Part shown: piece after piece, positions 25,662 to 33,750 of the stretch
Numbering within the stretch: position 1 is the stretch's first letter
Layout of the letters: every line of letters begins with the position of its first letter
Origin: UBA4421 sp002470275
GTDB lineage: Bacteria > Pseudomonadota > Gammaproteobacteria > Pseudomonadales > Azotimanducaceae
Direction: 5' to 3'
DNA length: 64,000 bases
Assembly (NCBI GenBank): GCA_913052345.1
Contig: CAJXDR010000005.1
Span: 25,634-89,633 of the forward strand
The notes under the pieces: model-generated
The model's input: the letters and a program-made list of their open reading frames with translations, nothing else
Told to the model about the DNA's origin: nothing
Databases searched by the model: none
Translations under genes and position numbers: made by a program

Positions 25662-26858
25662 ATGAAGGACAGTTACCCGCCCCAACTTAAGATCGCCGCC
25701 ACCTACATGCGCGGCGGCACCAGCAAGGGCGTATTTTTCAATCTCGATGACCTGCCCGAGGTGGCTCGGGTGCCCGGTCCCCAGAGGGATCGCCTGTTGC
25801 TGCGCGTTATCGGCAGCCCGGACCCCTACCAAAAGCATACGGACGGGATGGGCGGTGCTACCTCAAGCACCAGTAAGACCGTCATCATCGCGAAGAGCCA
25901 GCGGCCAGACCATGACGTGGATTATTTATTTGGCCAGGTGGCCCTGGACAGCCCTAGGGTGGATTGGAGCGGCAACTGCGGCAACCTGTCTGCGGCCGTG
26001 GGTCCCTTCGCGATCGCCCAAGGCCTCATCGACCCCAAACGGCTGCCTCAAGATGGCGTTGCAACCCTCCGAATTTGGCAGGCTAATATCAGCAAAACCA
26101 TTGTTGCTCAGGTGCCCATGGTCCGAGGCGCCGTTTGCGAAATGGGCGATTTTGAGCTGGATGGCGTCACCTTTCCCGCAGCGGAAATCGGCCTGGATTT
26201 TATCGCGCCAGCGGATGCTGGCGAAGGCGCCCTATTCCCAACGAACCAGCTGATTGACACCCTCGACGTACCCGGGCTGGGTGCTCTGGACGCAACGCTG
26301 ATCAATGCGGGCATACCAACGGTGTTTATCAAGGCGGAAGACTTGGGCTACAGCGGCCGAGAGCTACAGAGCGATATCAACGGGGACCCCGAGGCGCTGG
26401 AAAAGTTTGAGCGCATCCGGACGGCAGGTTCGCTACGCATGGGATTGATCCAGGATCCGAGTCACGCCCTGGCCCAACAGCATACGCCCAAGGTAGCCTT
26501 TGTCGCGCCGCCTAGCGGCTATACGGCGTCAAGCGGTAAGGCCATCCACGCTGACAGCATCGAGCTGCTGGTGCGCGCCCTCTCCATGGGGAAGCTGCAC
26601 CACGCCATGATGGGTACCGCCGCAGTGGCTATCGGCACCGCCGCCGCCATTCCTGGCACGATAGTGAATAGGGCCGCCGGAGGCGGCAGCCCAGACGCCA
26701 TTACCTTTGGACACCCTTCCGGTATTTTGCGGGTAGGCGCAACTGCTCGAGAGACCTCGGCAGGGTGGATGGTGGAAAAGGTTTCCATGAGTCGCAGCGC
26801 TCGCATCTTGATGGAGGGTTGGGTGCGCGTCCCCGCCACCACGCTAGAGGCAGGTTAA
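25662..26858 (+). CDS. prpF: PrpF, 2-methylaconitate cis-trans isomerase
   Basis: PrpF isomerises the AcnD product so that AcnD can rehydrate it. The pair replaces PrpD. The 398 residues show the family start TYMRGGTSKGVFF, DGMGGATSSTSK, WSGNCGNLSAAVGPFAI (catalytic region), and the C-terminal repeat of the diaminopimelate-epimerase-like fold. It lies 14 bases after acnD with GAGGG before the ATG, in one operon with it, and converges on prpC. Confidence 0.95.
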   Translation: MKDSYPPQLKIAATYMRGGTSKGVFFNLDDLPEVARVPGPQRDRLLLRVIGSPDPYQKHTDGMGGATSSTSKTVIIAKSQRPDHDVDYLFGQVALDSPRVDWSGNCGNLSAAVGPFAIAQGLIDPKRLPQDGVATLRIWQANISKTIVAQVPMVRGAVCEMGDFELDGVTFPAAEIGLDFIAPADAGEGALFPTNQLIDTLDVPGLGALDATLINAGIPTVFIKAEDLGYSGRELQSDINGDPEALEKFERIRTAGSLRMGLIQDPSHALAQQHTPKVAFVAPPSGYTASSGKAIHADSIELLVRALSMGKLHHAMMGTAAVAIGTAAAIPGTIVNRAAGGGSPDAITFGHPSGILRVGATARETSAGWMVEKVSMSRSARILMEGWVRVPATTLEAG

Positions 26859-26881
26859 CCCCGCGTCTTGTCCCCGCCGCC

Positions 26882-28006
26882 CTAACGCTCGGAAAGGGGG
26901 GTGACCACCCGAGGTTCAGGACCGATGTAATCAGCGCTGGGCCGGATGATTCGGTTATTTTCTCGTTGTTCCATAACATGGGCCGTCCAGCCCGCTACGC
27001 GTGAGCAAACAAATATGGGGGTGAAGAGCTTGGTGGGAATCCCCATAAAGCTGTAGGCCGAGGCGTGGAAGAAGTCGGCATTAGCAAACAGTTCCTTTTC
27101 GTCCCACATCACCTGCTCTACTGCACAGGAAACCGGGTACAGCACGGTGTCATTGACCTCCTGAGCCAGACGCTCGGACCACTGCTTGATGATCACGTTG
27201 CGGGGGTCGGACGTTCGATAAATGGCGTGTCCGAAACCCATGATCTTGTCCTTACGCTCGAGCATGGCCTTGATTTCTGCGGTAGCCGCCTCGGCACTGG
27301 GGAATTGTTCGATCATTTCCATAGCCGCCTCATTCGCACCACCGTGTAGCGGGCCGCGCAAAGAACCAATGGCGCCGGTGACGCAGGAGTGCATGTCCGA
27401 CAGCGTCGAGGCACAGACCCGGGCGGTAAAGGTCGAAGCGTTAAACTCATGCTCCGCATAGAGGATCAGGGACACATCCATCACCCGCTCATGAAGCGCA
27501 CTGGGGGCTGCACCGGTGAGCAGGTGTAAGAAATGACCGGCCAAACTTTTGGCATCGGTTTGGGTCTCGATGCGAACCCCCTGATGGCTGAACCGATACC
27601 AGTAGTTAATCATGCCGGGCAATGCCCCAAGCAGTCGGTCCGCCACGACCTGCTGCTGGGTGAAATCAGCTTCGGGCTCGAGGTTGCCGAGCATGGAGCA
27701 GCCCGTGCGCATGACATCCATTGGGTGTGCAGAGGCTGGAATGCGCTCTAGCACCTCCAGCAGGGCCGATGGCAGCTCGCGATTGCCCTGAAGTAGGTTC
27801 CGATAATCCTCGAGCTGCGCGGCGTTAGGGAGTTCCCCGTGGTAAATCAAATAGGCCACTTCCTCAAAGGTCGTGTTTTCTGCCAGATCGGTGATGTCAT
27901 ACCCTCGGTAGGTCAGCCCGGTACCGCTCTGGCCCACCGTGCACAGCGCTGTGGTCCCCGCGCTCTGTCCGCGTAACCCCGCACCGCCAAGTTTTTTATC
28001 TACCAT
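26882..28006 (-). CDS. prpC: PrpC, 2-methylcitrate synthase
   Basis: PrpC condenses propionyl-CoA with oxaloacetate. The 374-residue product from the ATG at 28004-28006 (preceded by GGGGA) begins MVDKKLGGAGLRGQSAGTT, as in other 2-methylcitrate synthases. Catalytic segments are GPLHGGANEAAM and MGFGHAIYRTSDPR, and the substrate-type region is FFHASAYSFMGIPT. The open frame upstream to 28087 overlaps prpB and is not needed. It follows prpB by 16 bases on the same strand. Confidence 0.95.
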   Translation of the reverse strand: MVDKKLGGAGLRGQSAGTTALCTVGQSGTGLTYRGYDITDLAENTTFEEVAYLIYHGELPNAAQLEDYRNLLQGNRELPSALLEVLERIPASAHPMDVMRTGCSMLGNLEPEADFTQQQVVADRLLGALPGMINYWYRFSHQGVRIETQTDAKSLAGHFLHLLTGAAPSALHERVMDVSLILYAEHEFNASTFTARVCASTLSDMHSCVTGAIGSLRGPLHGGANEAAMEMIEQFPSAEAATAEIKAMLERKDKIMGFGHAIYRTSDPRNVIIKQWSERLAQEVNDTVLYPVSCAVEQVMWDEKELFANADFFHASAYSFMGIPTKLFTPIFVCSRVAGWTAHVMEQRENNRIIRPSADYIGPEPRVVTPLSER

Positions 28007-28022
28007 CGTTATTCCCCTTACC

Positions 28023-28901
28023 TCAATCTTCCTTAGCAAACAGCCGATCAAGCTTTTCTTCATAAGCGTGATAGCCCAAAAAGTCATACAGCTCCATTCG
28101 CGTCTGCATAGTGTCCACCACGCTGGCCTGAGTGCCCTCCTCTTTGAGCGTCCGATAGACGTTGAGAGCGGCCTTGTTCATGGCGCGAAAGGCAGAGAGC
28201 GGATACAGGGCCATGGCAATCCCCACCGAGGCCAACTCGTCCAGCGTATAGAGTGGCGTCTGACCAAACTCTGTCAGGTTCGCTAAAACCGGCACCCCAG
28301 CCGCGTCAACCACAGGCCGATACATGTCGATTTCCGTCATGGCCTCGGCAAAAATGGCATCGGCGCCCGCTTCAGCAAAGGCTCCGGCACGATCTATCAC
28401 GGCGTTCAGGCCCGCGACGGACAGTGCATCGGTGCGCGCCATAACGACGAAGTCCGCGTCGGTCTTGGCATCCACGGCGGCTTTGATACGATCCACCATC
28501 TCTTCTGTACTAACGATAGCCTTATTGGGACGGTGTCCACAACGCTTTTGCGCGACCTGATCCTCAATGTGCACGGCCGCTGCGCCGGCGTGGGTCATCT
28601 CCCTCACCGTGCGGGCGATGTTGAAGGCACCGCCCCAACCCGTATCAATATCCACCAGCAGCGGGAGGGTCGTTGCCGACGTGATCCGTCGAACGTCTTC
28701 AAGCACATCGTTAAGAGAAGTCATGCCCAGATCGGGCAGCCCATAGGATGCGTTAGCGACCCCGCCGCCAGACAGGTAGATGGCCTGATGCCCGACCTTT
28801 TCAGCCATCAGCGCCGTATAGGCGTTGATGGTGCCAGGGATTTGCAGCGGGCGAGGCGCTGAAGCCAACAAAGCATCGCGAAATTTACGTCCCTGACTCA
28901 T
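28023..28901 (-). CDS. prpB: PrpB, 2-methylisocitrate lyase
   Basis: This enzyme splits 2-methylisocitrate to pyruvate and succinate, the last step of the methylcitrate cycle. The 292 residues contain LLVDIDTGWGG (metal-binding aspartates), HIEDQVAQKRCGHR with catalytic Cys121, and GADAIFAEAM. First gene of the prpB-prpC unit. No regulator gene (PrpR or GntR-type) is adjacent, unlike most prp clusters. Confidence 0.96.
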   Translation of the reverse strand: MSQGRKFRDALLASAPRPLQIPGTINAYTALMAEKVGHQAIYLSGGGVANASYGLPDLGMTSLNDVLEDVRRITSATTLPLLVDIDTGWGGAFNIARTVREMTHAGAAAVHIEDQVAQKRCGHRPNKAIVSTEEMVDRIKAAVDAKTDADFVVMARTDALSVAGLNAVIDRAGAFAEAGADAIFAEAMTEIDMYRPVVDAAGVPVLANLTEFGQTPLYTLDELASVGIAMALYPLSAFRAMNKAALNVYRTLKEEGTQASVVDTMQTRMELYDFLGYHAYEEKLDRLFAKED

Positions 28902-28923
28902 TGATCTCTCCAGTTCTTCTAGT

Positions 28924-28953
28924 AGCAGTTTACCCCGGCGCGAGAAGCAGTTT
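28924..28953 (-). promoter_or_regulatory. Direct repeat upstream of prpB
   Basis: AGCAGTTT occurs at 28924-28931 and again at 28946-28953, 22 bases apart (about two helical turns), each followed by a CCGG-rich tail. It lies 23-52 bases before the prpB start. This spacing suits a dimeric or cooperative regulator site, but no factor can be named. Confidence 0.25.
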
Positions 28954-28989
28954 CACCGGGCTATTTCTCAGTTCAGCCCAAGAGTCAGG

Positions 28990-29601
28990 CTATGCCGTGA
29001 TCTCTGCCTGGGCTTGAAGAATCAATGCTTTGAGCGCCTCATAGTCCGGTGCCACCGGATACTGGGGAAACTGAGCGGTAATGTTTGCAGGTGCTTGAAA
29101 GAAAATGCCTCGATCGGCCTCCTCTAGCATCGACACGTCATTGAACGAATCACCCGAGGCAATGACATTAAGCTTCAGGCCCTTGAAGGCTTTGACGGAA
29201 TGTCGTTTGGGATCCGCCTGGCGAAGGCGGTAATCGACAATGCGATCATTCTCGACTACCAGCTTGTGGCAAAGCAGAAAGGGCATGCCCAACTGCACCA
29301 TCAGGGGCTTGGCAAAGTCATAAAAGGTATCCGAGATAATGGCGACCTGGAAGTGGTCTCGCGCCCAATCCAGGAAGGCTCGCGCACCGGGGAGGGGCTC
29401 AAGCTTTCCGATCTCCGCCTGGATCTGGCTGAGGGTAATGTCATGAGCCGCAACGATCTCGAGACGGTAGCGCATCAGGTCGTCGTAGTCTGGAATGTCC
29501 CGCGTTGTTTTTAATAGCTCCGGGATTTCGGTAGACCGAGCCACCGCCTGCCAGACCTCTGGCACCAAAACTCCCTCTAAATCCAGACAAAGCACATCCA
29601 C
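28990..29601 (-). CDS. thrH: ThrH, phosphoserine phosphatase / homoserine phosphotransferase
   Basis: This 203-residue HAD-family enzyme starts MDVLCLDLEGVLVPEVW, where the nucleophile motif reads DLEGV rather than DxDGT, a hallmark of ThrH. Later motifs are IISDTFYDFAKPL and ASGDSFNDVSMLEEA. In P. aeruginosa ThrH moves phosphate from phosphoserine to homoserine. The GTG start at 29601 is preceded by AAGGA. Divergent from cysH, the same neighbour as in pseudomonads. Confidence 0.93.
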   Translation of the reverse strand: MDVLCLDLEGVLVPEVWQAVARSTEIPELLKTTRDIPDYDDLMRYRLEIVAAHDITLSQIQAEIGKLEPLPGARAFLDWARDHFQVAIISDTFYDFAKPLMVQLGMPFLLCHKLVVENDRIVDYRLRQADPKRHSVKAFKGLKLNVIASGDSFNDVSMLEEADRGIFFQAPANITAQFPQYPVAPDYEALKALILQAQAEITA

Positions 29602-29723
29602 GTTTATTCCTTACGGCTAAAAGGAGTAAGCATATAGCAAGATGTTCTTTTTTTTATGTCATTTGCACTGCTACCTTGCCCACCCCTGAAGGCCCTAGCG
29701 CCCACACTGACGGCAAGAGAACC

Positions 29724-30464
29724 ATGTCAACAGATCAAACCTTATATGCGCCTGAAGACCAGATCGCAGAAACCCAGAGCCTTCTGCGAGACGCCCTCGG
29801 CAAGTACGAGCCTGGTCGCATCGCCATCTCCTTTAGCGGGGCTGAAGATGTCGTGCTTATTGATCTGGTGGCCAGCATGGGCTTGAGCGCAGCAGTCTTT
29901 TCGCTGGATACCGGTCGCCTCCATGCTCAGACCTATGAATTCATCGAGCGCGTCCGCAAGCACTACGATATCTCCATCGAATTGCTGAGTCCCAACCCCA
30001 AGGCCCTGGGCCAACTGGTAAAGGACAAGGGGCTGTTCAGTTTCTATGAGGATGGACACGGAGAGTGCTGCGGCATTCGCAAGATCGCCCCTCTGCGGTC
30101 AAAGCTTGGCACGCTGGATGCCTGGATAACCGGGCAGCGACGAGACCAGAGCGTAACCCGCACGGACGTGCCGCTGCGCCAGGTTGATACAGCGTTCTCC
30201 ACCTCAGAGCACAGCATCGAGAAATACAATCCCCTAGCGAACTGGAGTGCCAGCCAGATTTGGCACTACATCCGAGACTTCGAGGTCCCCTATAACGCGC
30301 TCCACGATGAGGGCTACACCTCCATCGGCTGCCAGCCCTGCACACGCGCCACGGGACCTCACCAGCACGAGCGCGCCGGGCGCTGGTGGTGGGAAGAGGA
30401 AACTCAGAAAGAGTGCGGCCTGCATCACCAGAACGTTATCAGCATCAAAACCCTCCCCAACTAG
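29724..30464 (+). CDS. cysH: CysH, [4Fe-4S] adenylylsulfate (APS/PAPS) reductase
   Basis: CysH reduces activated sulfate to sulfite for cysteine synthesis. The 246 residues (ATG at 29724) hold the PP-loop-like SFSGAEDVVL. Cluster ligands are Cys115-Cys116 (GECCGIRK) and Cys203/Cys206 (GCQPC). The catalytic Cys231 lies in ECGLH. The four cluster cysteines mark the APS-reductase type found in Pseudomonas, not the cluster-free E. coli PAPS reductase. The frame is open upstream to 29676 without a better start. It is followed by a small CxxC protein gene and convergent cysB. Confidence 0.95.
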   Translation: MSTDQTLYAPEDQIAETQSLLRDALGKYEPGRIAISFSGAEDVVLIDLVASMGLSAAVFSLDTGRLHAQTYEFIERVRKHYDISIELLSPNPKALGQLVKDKGLFSFYEDGHGECCGIRKIAPLRSKLGTLDAWITGQRRDQSVTRTDVPLRQVDTAFSTSEHSIEKYNPLANWSASQIWHYIRDFEVPYNALHDEGYTSIGCQPCTRATGPHQHERAGRWWWEEETQKECGLHHQNVISIKTLPN

Positions 30465-30488
30465 GGCGGAGCCGTACCCCCTCTCGTT

Positions 30489-30773
30489 ATGCCCCATATC
30501 ACTCTGGTGAAAAAAATTCTTGCGGATGGCCACCCGTGCGCGAAATGCCTTCAGGTCGAAAAACGCCTGGAGACCGCTGGGTTGATGCCGCATATCAACG
30601 ACATCGTTGTGGCCGACGAGCGAGTGTCTGACTCGCCTGGCATCAAGCTGGCAGAAAAACATGGGGTTGAGCAGGCGCCCTTCTTCATCGTTTCTGACGG
30701 CGATCAAAACCCGGTGGAAACCGTCTACACGGTTTACTTTAAATTCGTCAAAGCCGTCTTTGGCAGCGGCTAA
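30489..30773 (+). CDS. Small thioredoxin-fold-like protein with CxxC, next to cysH
   Basis: This 94-residue protein has a CAKC motif (residues 17-20) at the expected end of the first strand (ITLVKKILADGHPCAKCLQV) and a cis-proline-like EQAPFFIV (residues about 61-68). These are the two hallmarks of a glutaredoxin/thioredoxin fold. It lies 24 bases after cysH and its stop overlaps that of cysB. A hypothetical gene occupies the same place in P. aeruginosa, as I recall. A role as electron donor or accessory to CysH is a guess from position. Confidence 0.75.
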   Translation: MPHITLVKKILADGHPCAKCLQVEKRLETAGLMPHINDIVVADERVSDSPGIKLAEKHGVEQAPFFIVSDGDQNPVETVYTVYFKFVKAVFGSG

Positions 30774-31744
30774 CGTCTGGGCAGCGTGAGGTCCTTAAAA
30801 AGCTGAGCGCGATCCTGCAATGTTTTTTTGTGCTGTGCTGCCTGGACCCGCTCATCGTCCAAATGGGGCGCAAAGGCCGAGATGAAATCCAGCATGTAGC
30901 GTCGCAGGAAGGTTCCCTTACGGAAGCCAATATGCGTCACGCTGCTCTCGAATAAGTGGCTCGCGTCCAGCCTCACCAAATCCCCGTCGAGCTGCTCATC
31001 GAAGGCCATGGAGGCAATGATCCCTACCCCGAATCCCAGTCTGACGTAGGTTTTGATCACGTCGGTATCCGTGGCCGTGAACACAACGTTAGGCGTCAGA
31101 CCCGCTGCCCCAAAGGCGTCATCCAGTTTGGACCGACCGGTAAAACCGAATACGTAGGTAACAATGGGTACCTCGGCCAAGGCTGCTAGGGTCACTTCCG
31201 GCAGGCTGCAAAGCGGATGGCCCTTGGGGACAACGACGGACCGGTTCCAGGCATAGCAGGGCATCATGATGAGGTCCCTAAACAGCTCGAGACCCTCGGT
31301 GGCAATGGCGAAATCCGCCATCCCCGTCGCGGCCAGTTCCGAAATTTGCTCCGGCGTGCCTTGGCGAATATGTAGCGAGACATCGGGGTAACGCTGGCGA
31401 AAGTGCGTCACCGTTTCGGGCAGCACGTAGCGTGCCTGGGTATGGGTGGTGGCGAGGGTCAGAGCGCCCTTGGACTCATTGGAGAATTCCTCGGCAATTT
31501 CCTTGATGGTGCGGGTCTTATGCAAGATTTCGCCCGCCAGTTGGATGACCGCTTCCCCTGCTGGCGTTACCTGAGTGAGATGCTTACCGTTGCGGACAAA
31601 AATTTCCACGCCGAGCTCATCTTCAAGGAGCCGTATCTGTTTGCTTACGCCGGGCTGAGAGGTAAAGAGCGCTTGCGCCGTCGCGGAGACGTTAAGGTCG
31701 TTATTGGCGACCTCCCAGACATAGCGGAGTTGTTGAAGCTTCAC
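30770..31744 (-). CDS. cysB: CysB, LysR-type regulator of cysteine synthesis
   Basis: This 324-residue LysR regulator has a winged HTH at residues 1-60 (MKLQQLRYVWEVANNDLNVS, then TSQPGVSKQIRLLEDELG) and a periplasmic-binding-like effector domain. CysB responds to N-acetylserine and activates sulfate assimilation genes; cysH and cysI are in this window. The start is a GTG at 31742-31744. Its end overlaps the convergent CxxC gene by four bases. An inverted repeat at 31787-31812 in its leader may be a self-control site. Confidence 0.95.
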   Translation of the reverse strand: MKLQQLRYVWEVANNDLNVSATAQALFTSQPGVSKQIRLLEDELGVEIFVRNGKHLTQVTPAGEAVIQLAGEILHKTRTIKEIAEEFSNESKGALTLATTHTQARYVLPETVTHFRQRYPDVSLHIRQGTPEQISELAATGMADFAIATEGLELFRDLIMMPCYAWNRSVVVPKGHPLCSLPEVTLAALAEVPIVTYVFGFTGRSKLDDAFGAAGLTPNVVFTATDTDVIKTYVRLGFGVGIIASMAFDEQLDGDLVRLDASHLFESSVTHIGFRKGTFLRRYMLDFISAFAPHLDDERVQAAQHKKTLQDRAQLFKDLTLPRR

Positions 31745-31786
31745 GGGACTCTCGTCTGTTGCGGCCGGGGCAGTATCCTCAGCTTT

Positions 31787-31812
31787 GGAATAAAAATAAA
31801 GTTCTATATTCC
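31787..31812 (-). promoter_or_regulatory. AT-rich inverted repeat upstream of cysB
   Basis: GGAATA (31787-31792) pairs with TATTCC (31807-31812), centre to centre 20 bases, in an AT-rich stretch 43-68 bases before the cysB start. CysB sites in enteric bacteria contain similar TTCC/GGAA half-sites and CysB represses its own gene, so autoregulation is possible. This is not proven. Confidence 0.3.
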
Positions 31813-31840
31813 GTTTAAACCCTAAACTGAGAACTGGGGG

Positions 31841-32782
31841 CTACTGCTCCGGTTCAACTTCCTGGGGGAGCGTATCTAGAGCGTTGCTGATCCCGTGGGG
31901 TACGTGGCCGGTGGGGACATGGGGCGCTGCGCGATCACAGTGCGTAGCATGATCATCGAAGAAGATGTCGGCCTCGAAAGCGCGTAAAAATGCGGTCTTA
32001 TCCATCCCGCCTAGGAATAGAGATTCGTCCAATCGAATGTCCCATTCTCGCAGGGTCTTAATCACCCGTTCATGGGCTGGCGCTCCGCGAGCGGTCACCA
32101 GGGCCGTTCTGATAGGACTCTCGCCCTCGGGGAACTCGGTCTGAAGTTTATGCAGCGCCGCCAGAAAGGATTTGAACGGCCCGCCACCTAGCGCACGGTC
32201 CGCACGCTCAAGCTCTGATGCGCTGAAGGCCTCTAGGCCCTGGGTTTGATAGATCACCTCAGCTTCGTCTGAAAACAACACCGAATCGCCATCGAAGGCC
32301 AGGCGTAGGGCGTTATTGATCCCGCCCAGAGCGGACCGGGGTCGACCCAGGAGCGTGGCGGCAGCGACACCTTGGTCTAGGGCTGCGCGGACATCGCTGG
32401 CGTGGGTGGACAAAAAAAGGTCACAGCCAAAGGCACTGATGTAGCGATAGGGCGAGGCACCGCTGCAGAAGGCAGCTCGAGTGATGTTCAGTTCATGGGC
32501 CCTGATAGAGTTAAAAACGCGCAGCCCGGTGTCTGCAGAGTTTCGGGAAAGAAGAATCACCTCAACTCTAGGTTTGTCCAATAACTTATTGATATTTAGT
32601 ATTTTTTCGACTAGAGAAAACCCGTGCCCCGGTTCTAAAACGGACTCCTCGTGATCAATCTGGAACCGACGGTAAGCCGCCAAACCCTCTGTTTGATAGA
32701 TGTCGTTAGAGGTGTCCAGGTCAAAGAGCGCCGTCGAAGAGATGGCAATGGTGAGCGGCTTGGGATTGGCATCCGCAGTCAT
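31841..32782 (-). CDS. Cytosolic 5'-nucleotidase (NT5C1-type family)
   Basis: This 313-residue protein matches the bacterial branch of the cytosolic 5'-nucleotidase family (PF06189-type). Marks are the N-terminal AISSTALFDLDTSNDIYQ, VEVILLSRNSADTGLRV, FCSGASPYRYISAFGCDLFL, and the late acidic FEADIFFDDHATHC with the metal-binding aspartates. Family members dephosphorylate AMP or other nucleoside monophosphates in the cytosol. Followed upstream by a YdcH-like gene with a 2-base gap, probably co-transcribed. Confidence 0.85.
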   Translation of the reverse strand: MTADANPKPLTIAISSTALFDLDTSNDIYQTEGLAAYRRFQIDHEESVLEPGHGFSLVEKILNINKLLDKPRVEVILLSRNSADTGLRVFNSIRAHELNITRAAFCSGASPYRYISAFGCDLFLSTHASDVRAALDQGVAAATLLGRPRSALGGINNALRLAFDGDSVLFSDEAEVIYQTQGLEAFSASELERADRALGGGPFKSFLAALHKLQTEFPEGESPIRTALVTARGAPAHERVIKTLREWDIRLDESLFLGGMDKTAFLRAFEADIFFDDHATHCDRAAPHVPTGHVPHGISNALDTLPQEVEPEQ

Positions 32783-32784
32783 GA

Positions 32785-32991
32785 TTAGGCGTCCAAATCA
32801 GGAATCAATTCACTCTGCACTTTGTGAATCATATCCTTGAGCTGAAGTTTTCGACGTTTCAGGCGCTGGATTCTCATGTTGTCGTGGTGCCCGCTCTCCA
32901 TGAGATGAGAGATCTTGGTATCCAAATCGCGATGCTCTGTTCGCAGGCGCTCCAGCCACTGTTCCAGCTTCTTGCCTGCCTTCTGATCCAA
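32785..32991 (-). CDS. YdcH-like DUF465 small helical protein
   Basis: This 68-residue, highly charged helical protein carries the pattern HRDLDTKISHL followed by RIQRLKRRKLQLKDMI, typical of DUF465/YdcH. Function is unknown. I chose the TTG at 32989-32991 because GGAGAG lies six bases upstream. The frame runs a further seven codons to a TTG at 33012. It sits between the nucleotidase and TerB-like genes on the same strand. Confidence 0.8.
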   Translation of the reverse strand: MDQKAGKKLEQWLERLRTEHRDLDTKISHLMESGHHDNMRIQRLKRRKLQLKDMIHKVQSELIPDLDA

Positions 32992-33051
32992 GTCAATCTC
33001 TCCACATGACAACCAATGTAGGGCAACTCGGCGCTACCTGCGAACCACCTC

Positions 33052-33450
33052 CTAGCTGCGGCCAAGCATATCCCGCGCTTCTTCCATGAGGGAAGAAAAC
33101 CGTCCGGTCCATTCGTCGATGGCCTGAAACTCCTCTTCCGTGACGCCGAAGGCCCGCCGAATTTCATTCAGCAGACATTCTTCCTCAACCTCGAATGCCC
33201 CATCGGCATAGCTAAGACGACACAGATTGAACAAGACGACCAAACGCTCTCGCTTATTCGGAAAAATAGCGTCGATCCCTTCAAGCTCCAGGTATTCCAG
33301 CTCCGTGCTGGGCGCCAGCTCCATTTCCCGGCGAAAGGCATCCAGCATGCCCTCTTCATTGGGATCCAGCAGGCCATCGGAAACAATGACATTGTGGGCA
33401 AGGCGCATGAGCGTTTGCCGCTGCGTGTCAGAGAGCGAAGCCAGCCACAT
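33052..33450 (-). CDS. TerB-like (tellurite-resistance/DUF533 type) helical protein
   Basis: This 132-residue all-helical protein has the TerB-type pattern: NVIVSDGLLDPNEEGMLDAFRREM and a second copy-like segment CRLSYADGAFEVEEECLLNEI. These are two acidic D-G-x-(x)-x-x-E-E loops that in the family bind metal. There is no signal peptide. Function in this organism is unknown. It begins five bases after the stop of a 39-residue membrane protein gene, so the two are probably one operon. Confidence 0.75.
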   Translation of the reverse strand: MWLASLSDTQRQTLMRLAHNVIVSDGLLDPNEEGMLDAFRREMELAPSTELEYLELEGIDAIFPNKRERLVVLFNLCRLSYADGAFEVEEECLLNEIRRAFGVTEEEFQAIDEWTGRFSSLMEEARDMLGRS

Positions 33451-33454
33451 TGGC

Positions 33455-33574
33455 TTAGCCCAGCAACTGCTGGAAGAAACTCAGCACCATGATGGCCACC
33501 GACAGCCAGCCCAAGCCGATGAACGCCTTCATTACCAAGTTTTGATCCATAAAATCTTCGAGTAAATGCCACAT
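33455..33574 (-). CDS. 39-residue single-pass membrane protein
   Basis: This short ORF encodes MWHLLEDFMDQNLVMKAFIG followed by a hydrophobic helix (LGWLSVAIMVLSFFQQLLG). A GGAAA lies about six bases before the ATG. The stop is four bases before the ATG of the TerB-like gene (TAA-GCCA-ATG), which supports co-translation. I do not recognise the family. The clear membrane helix, ribosome site and operon position make it a likely real gene. Confidence 0.65.
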   Translation of the reverse strand: MWHLLEDFMDQNLVMKAFIGLGWLSVAIMVLSFFQQLLG

Positions 33575-33714
33575 AATTTTTCCGTACTCTCTATTGTCGA
33601 TCGCGCCCTTCACCAAGGCGGTAGTCCTGCTATTCTAGCGATAGTTCTGATCTACGTGGTAGCACCAAAAGCCCCAATTGGCGTTATTCTTTGTCTGCCT
33701 TTGGGGCCAAACTT

Positions 33715-33744
33715 TTGAGCAACCTCCTCTATTTCCGCTAGAAT
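33715..33744 (+). promoter_or_regulatory. Sigma-70-like promoter giving a leaderless addB-like mRNA
   Basis: TTGAGC at 33715-33720 and TAGAAT at 33739-33744 are separated by 18 bases. Transcription would start about six to seven bases later, at or next to the ATG at 33751. No Shine-Dalgarno sequence precedes that ATG (the upstream bases are AACCTCCTCT). Confidence 0.45.
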
Positions 33745-33750
33745 TTTGCC

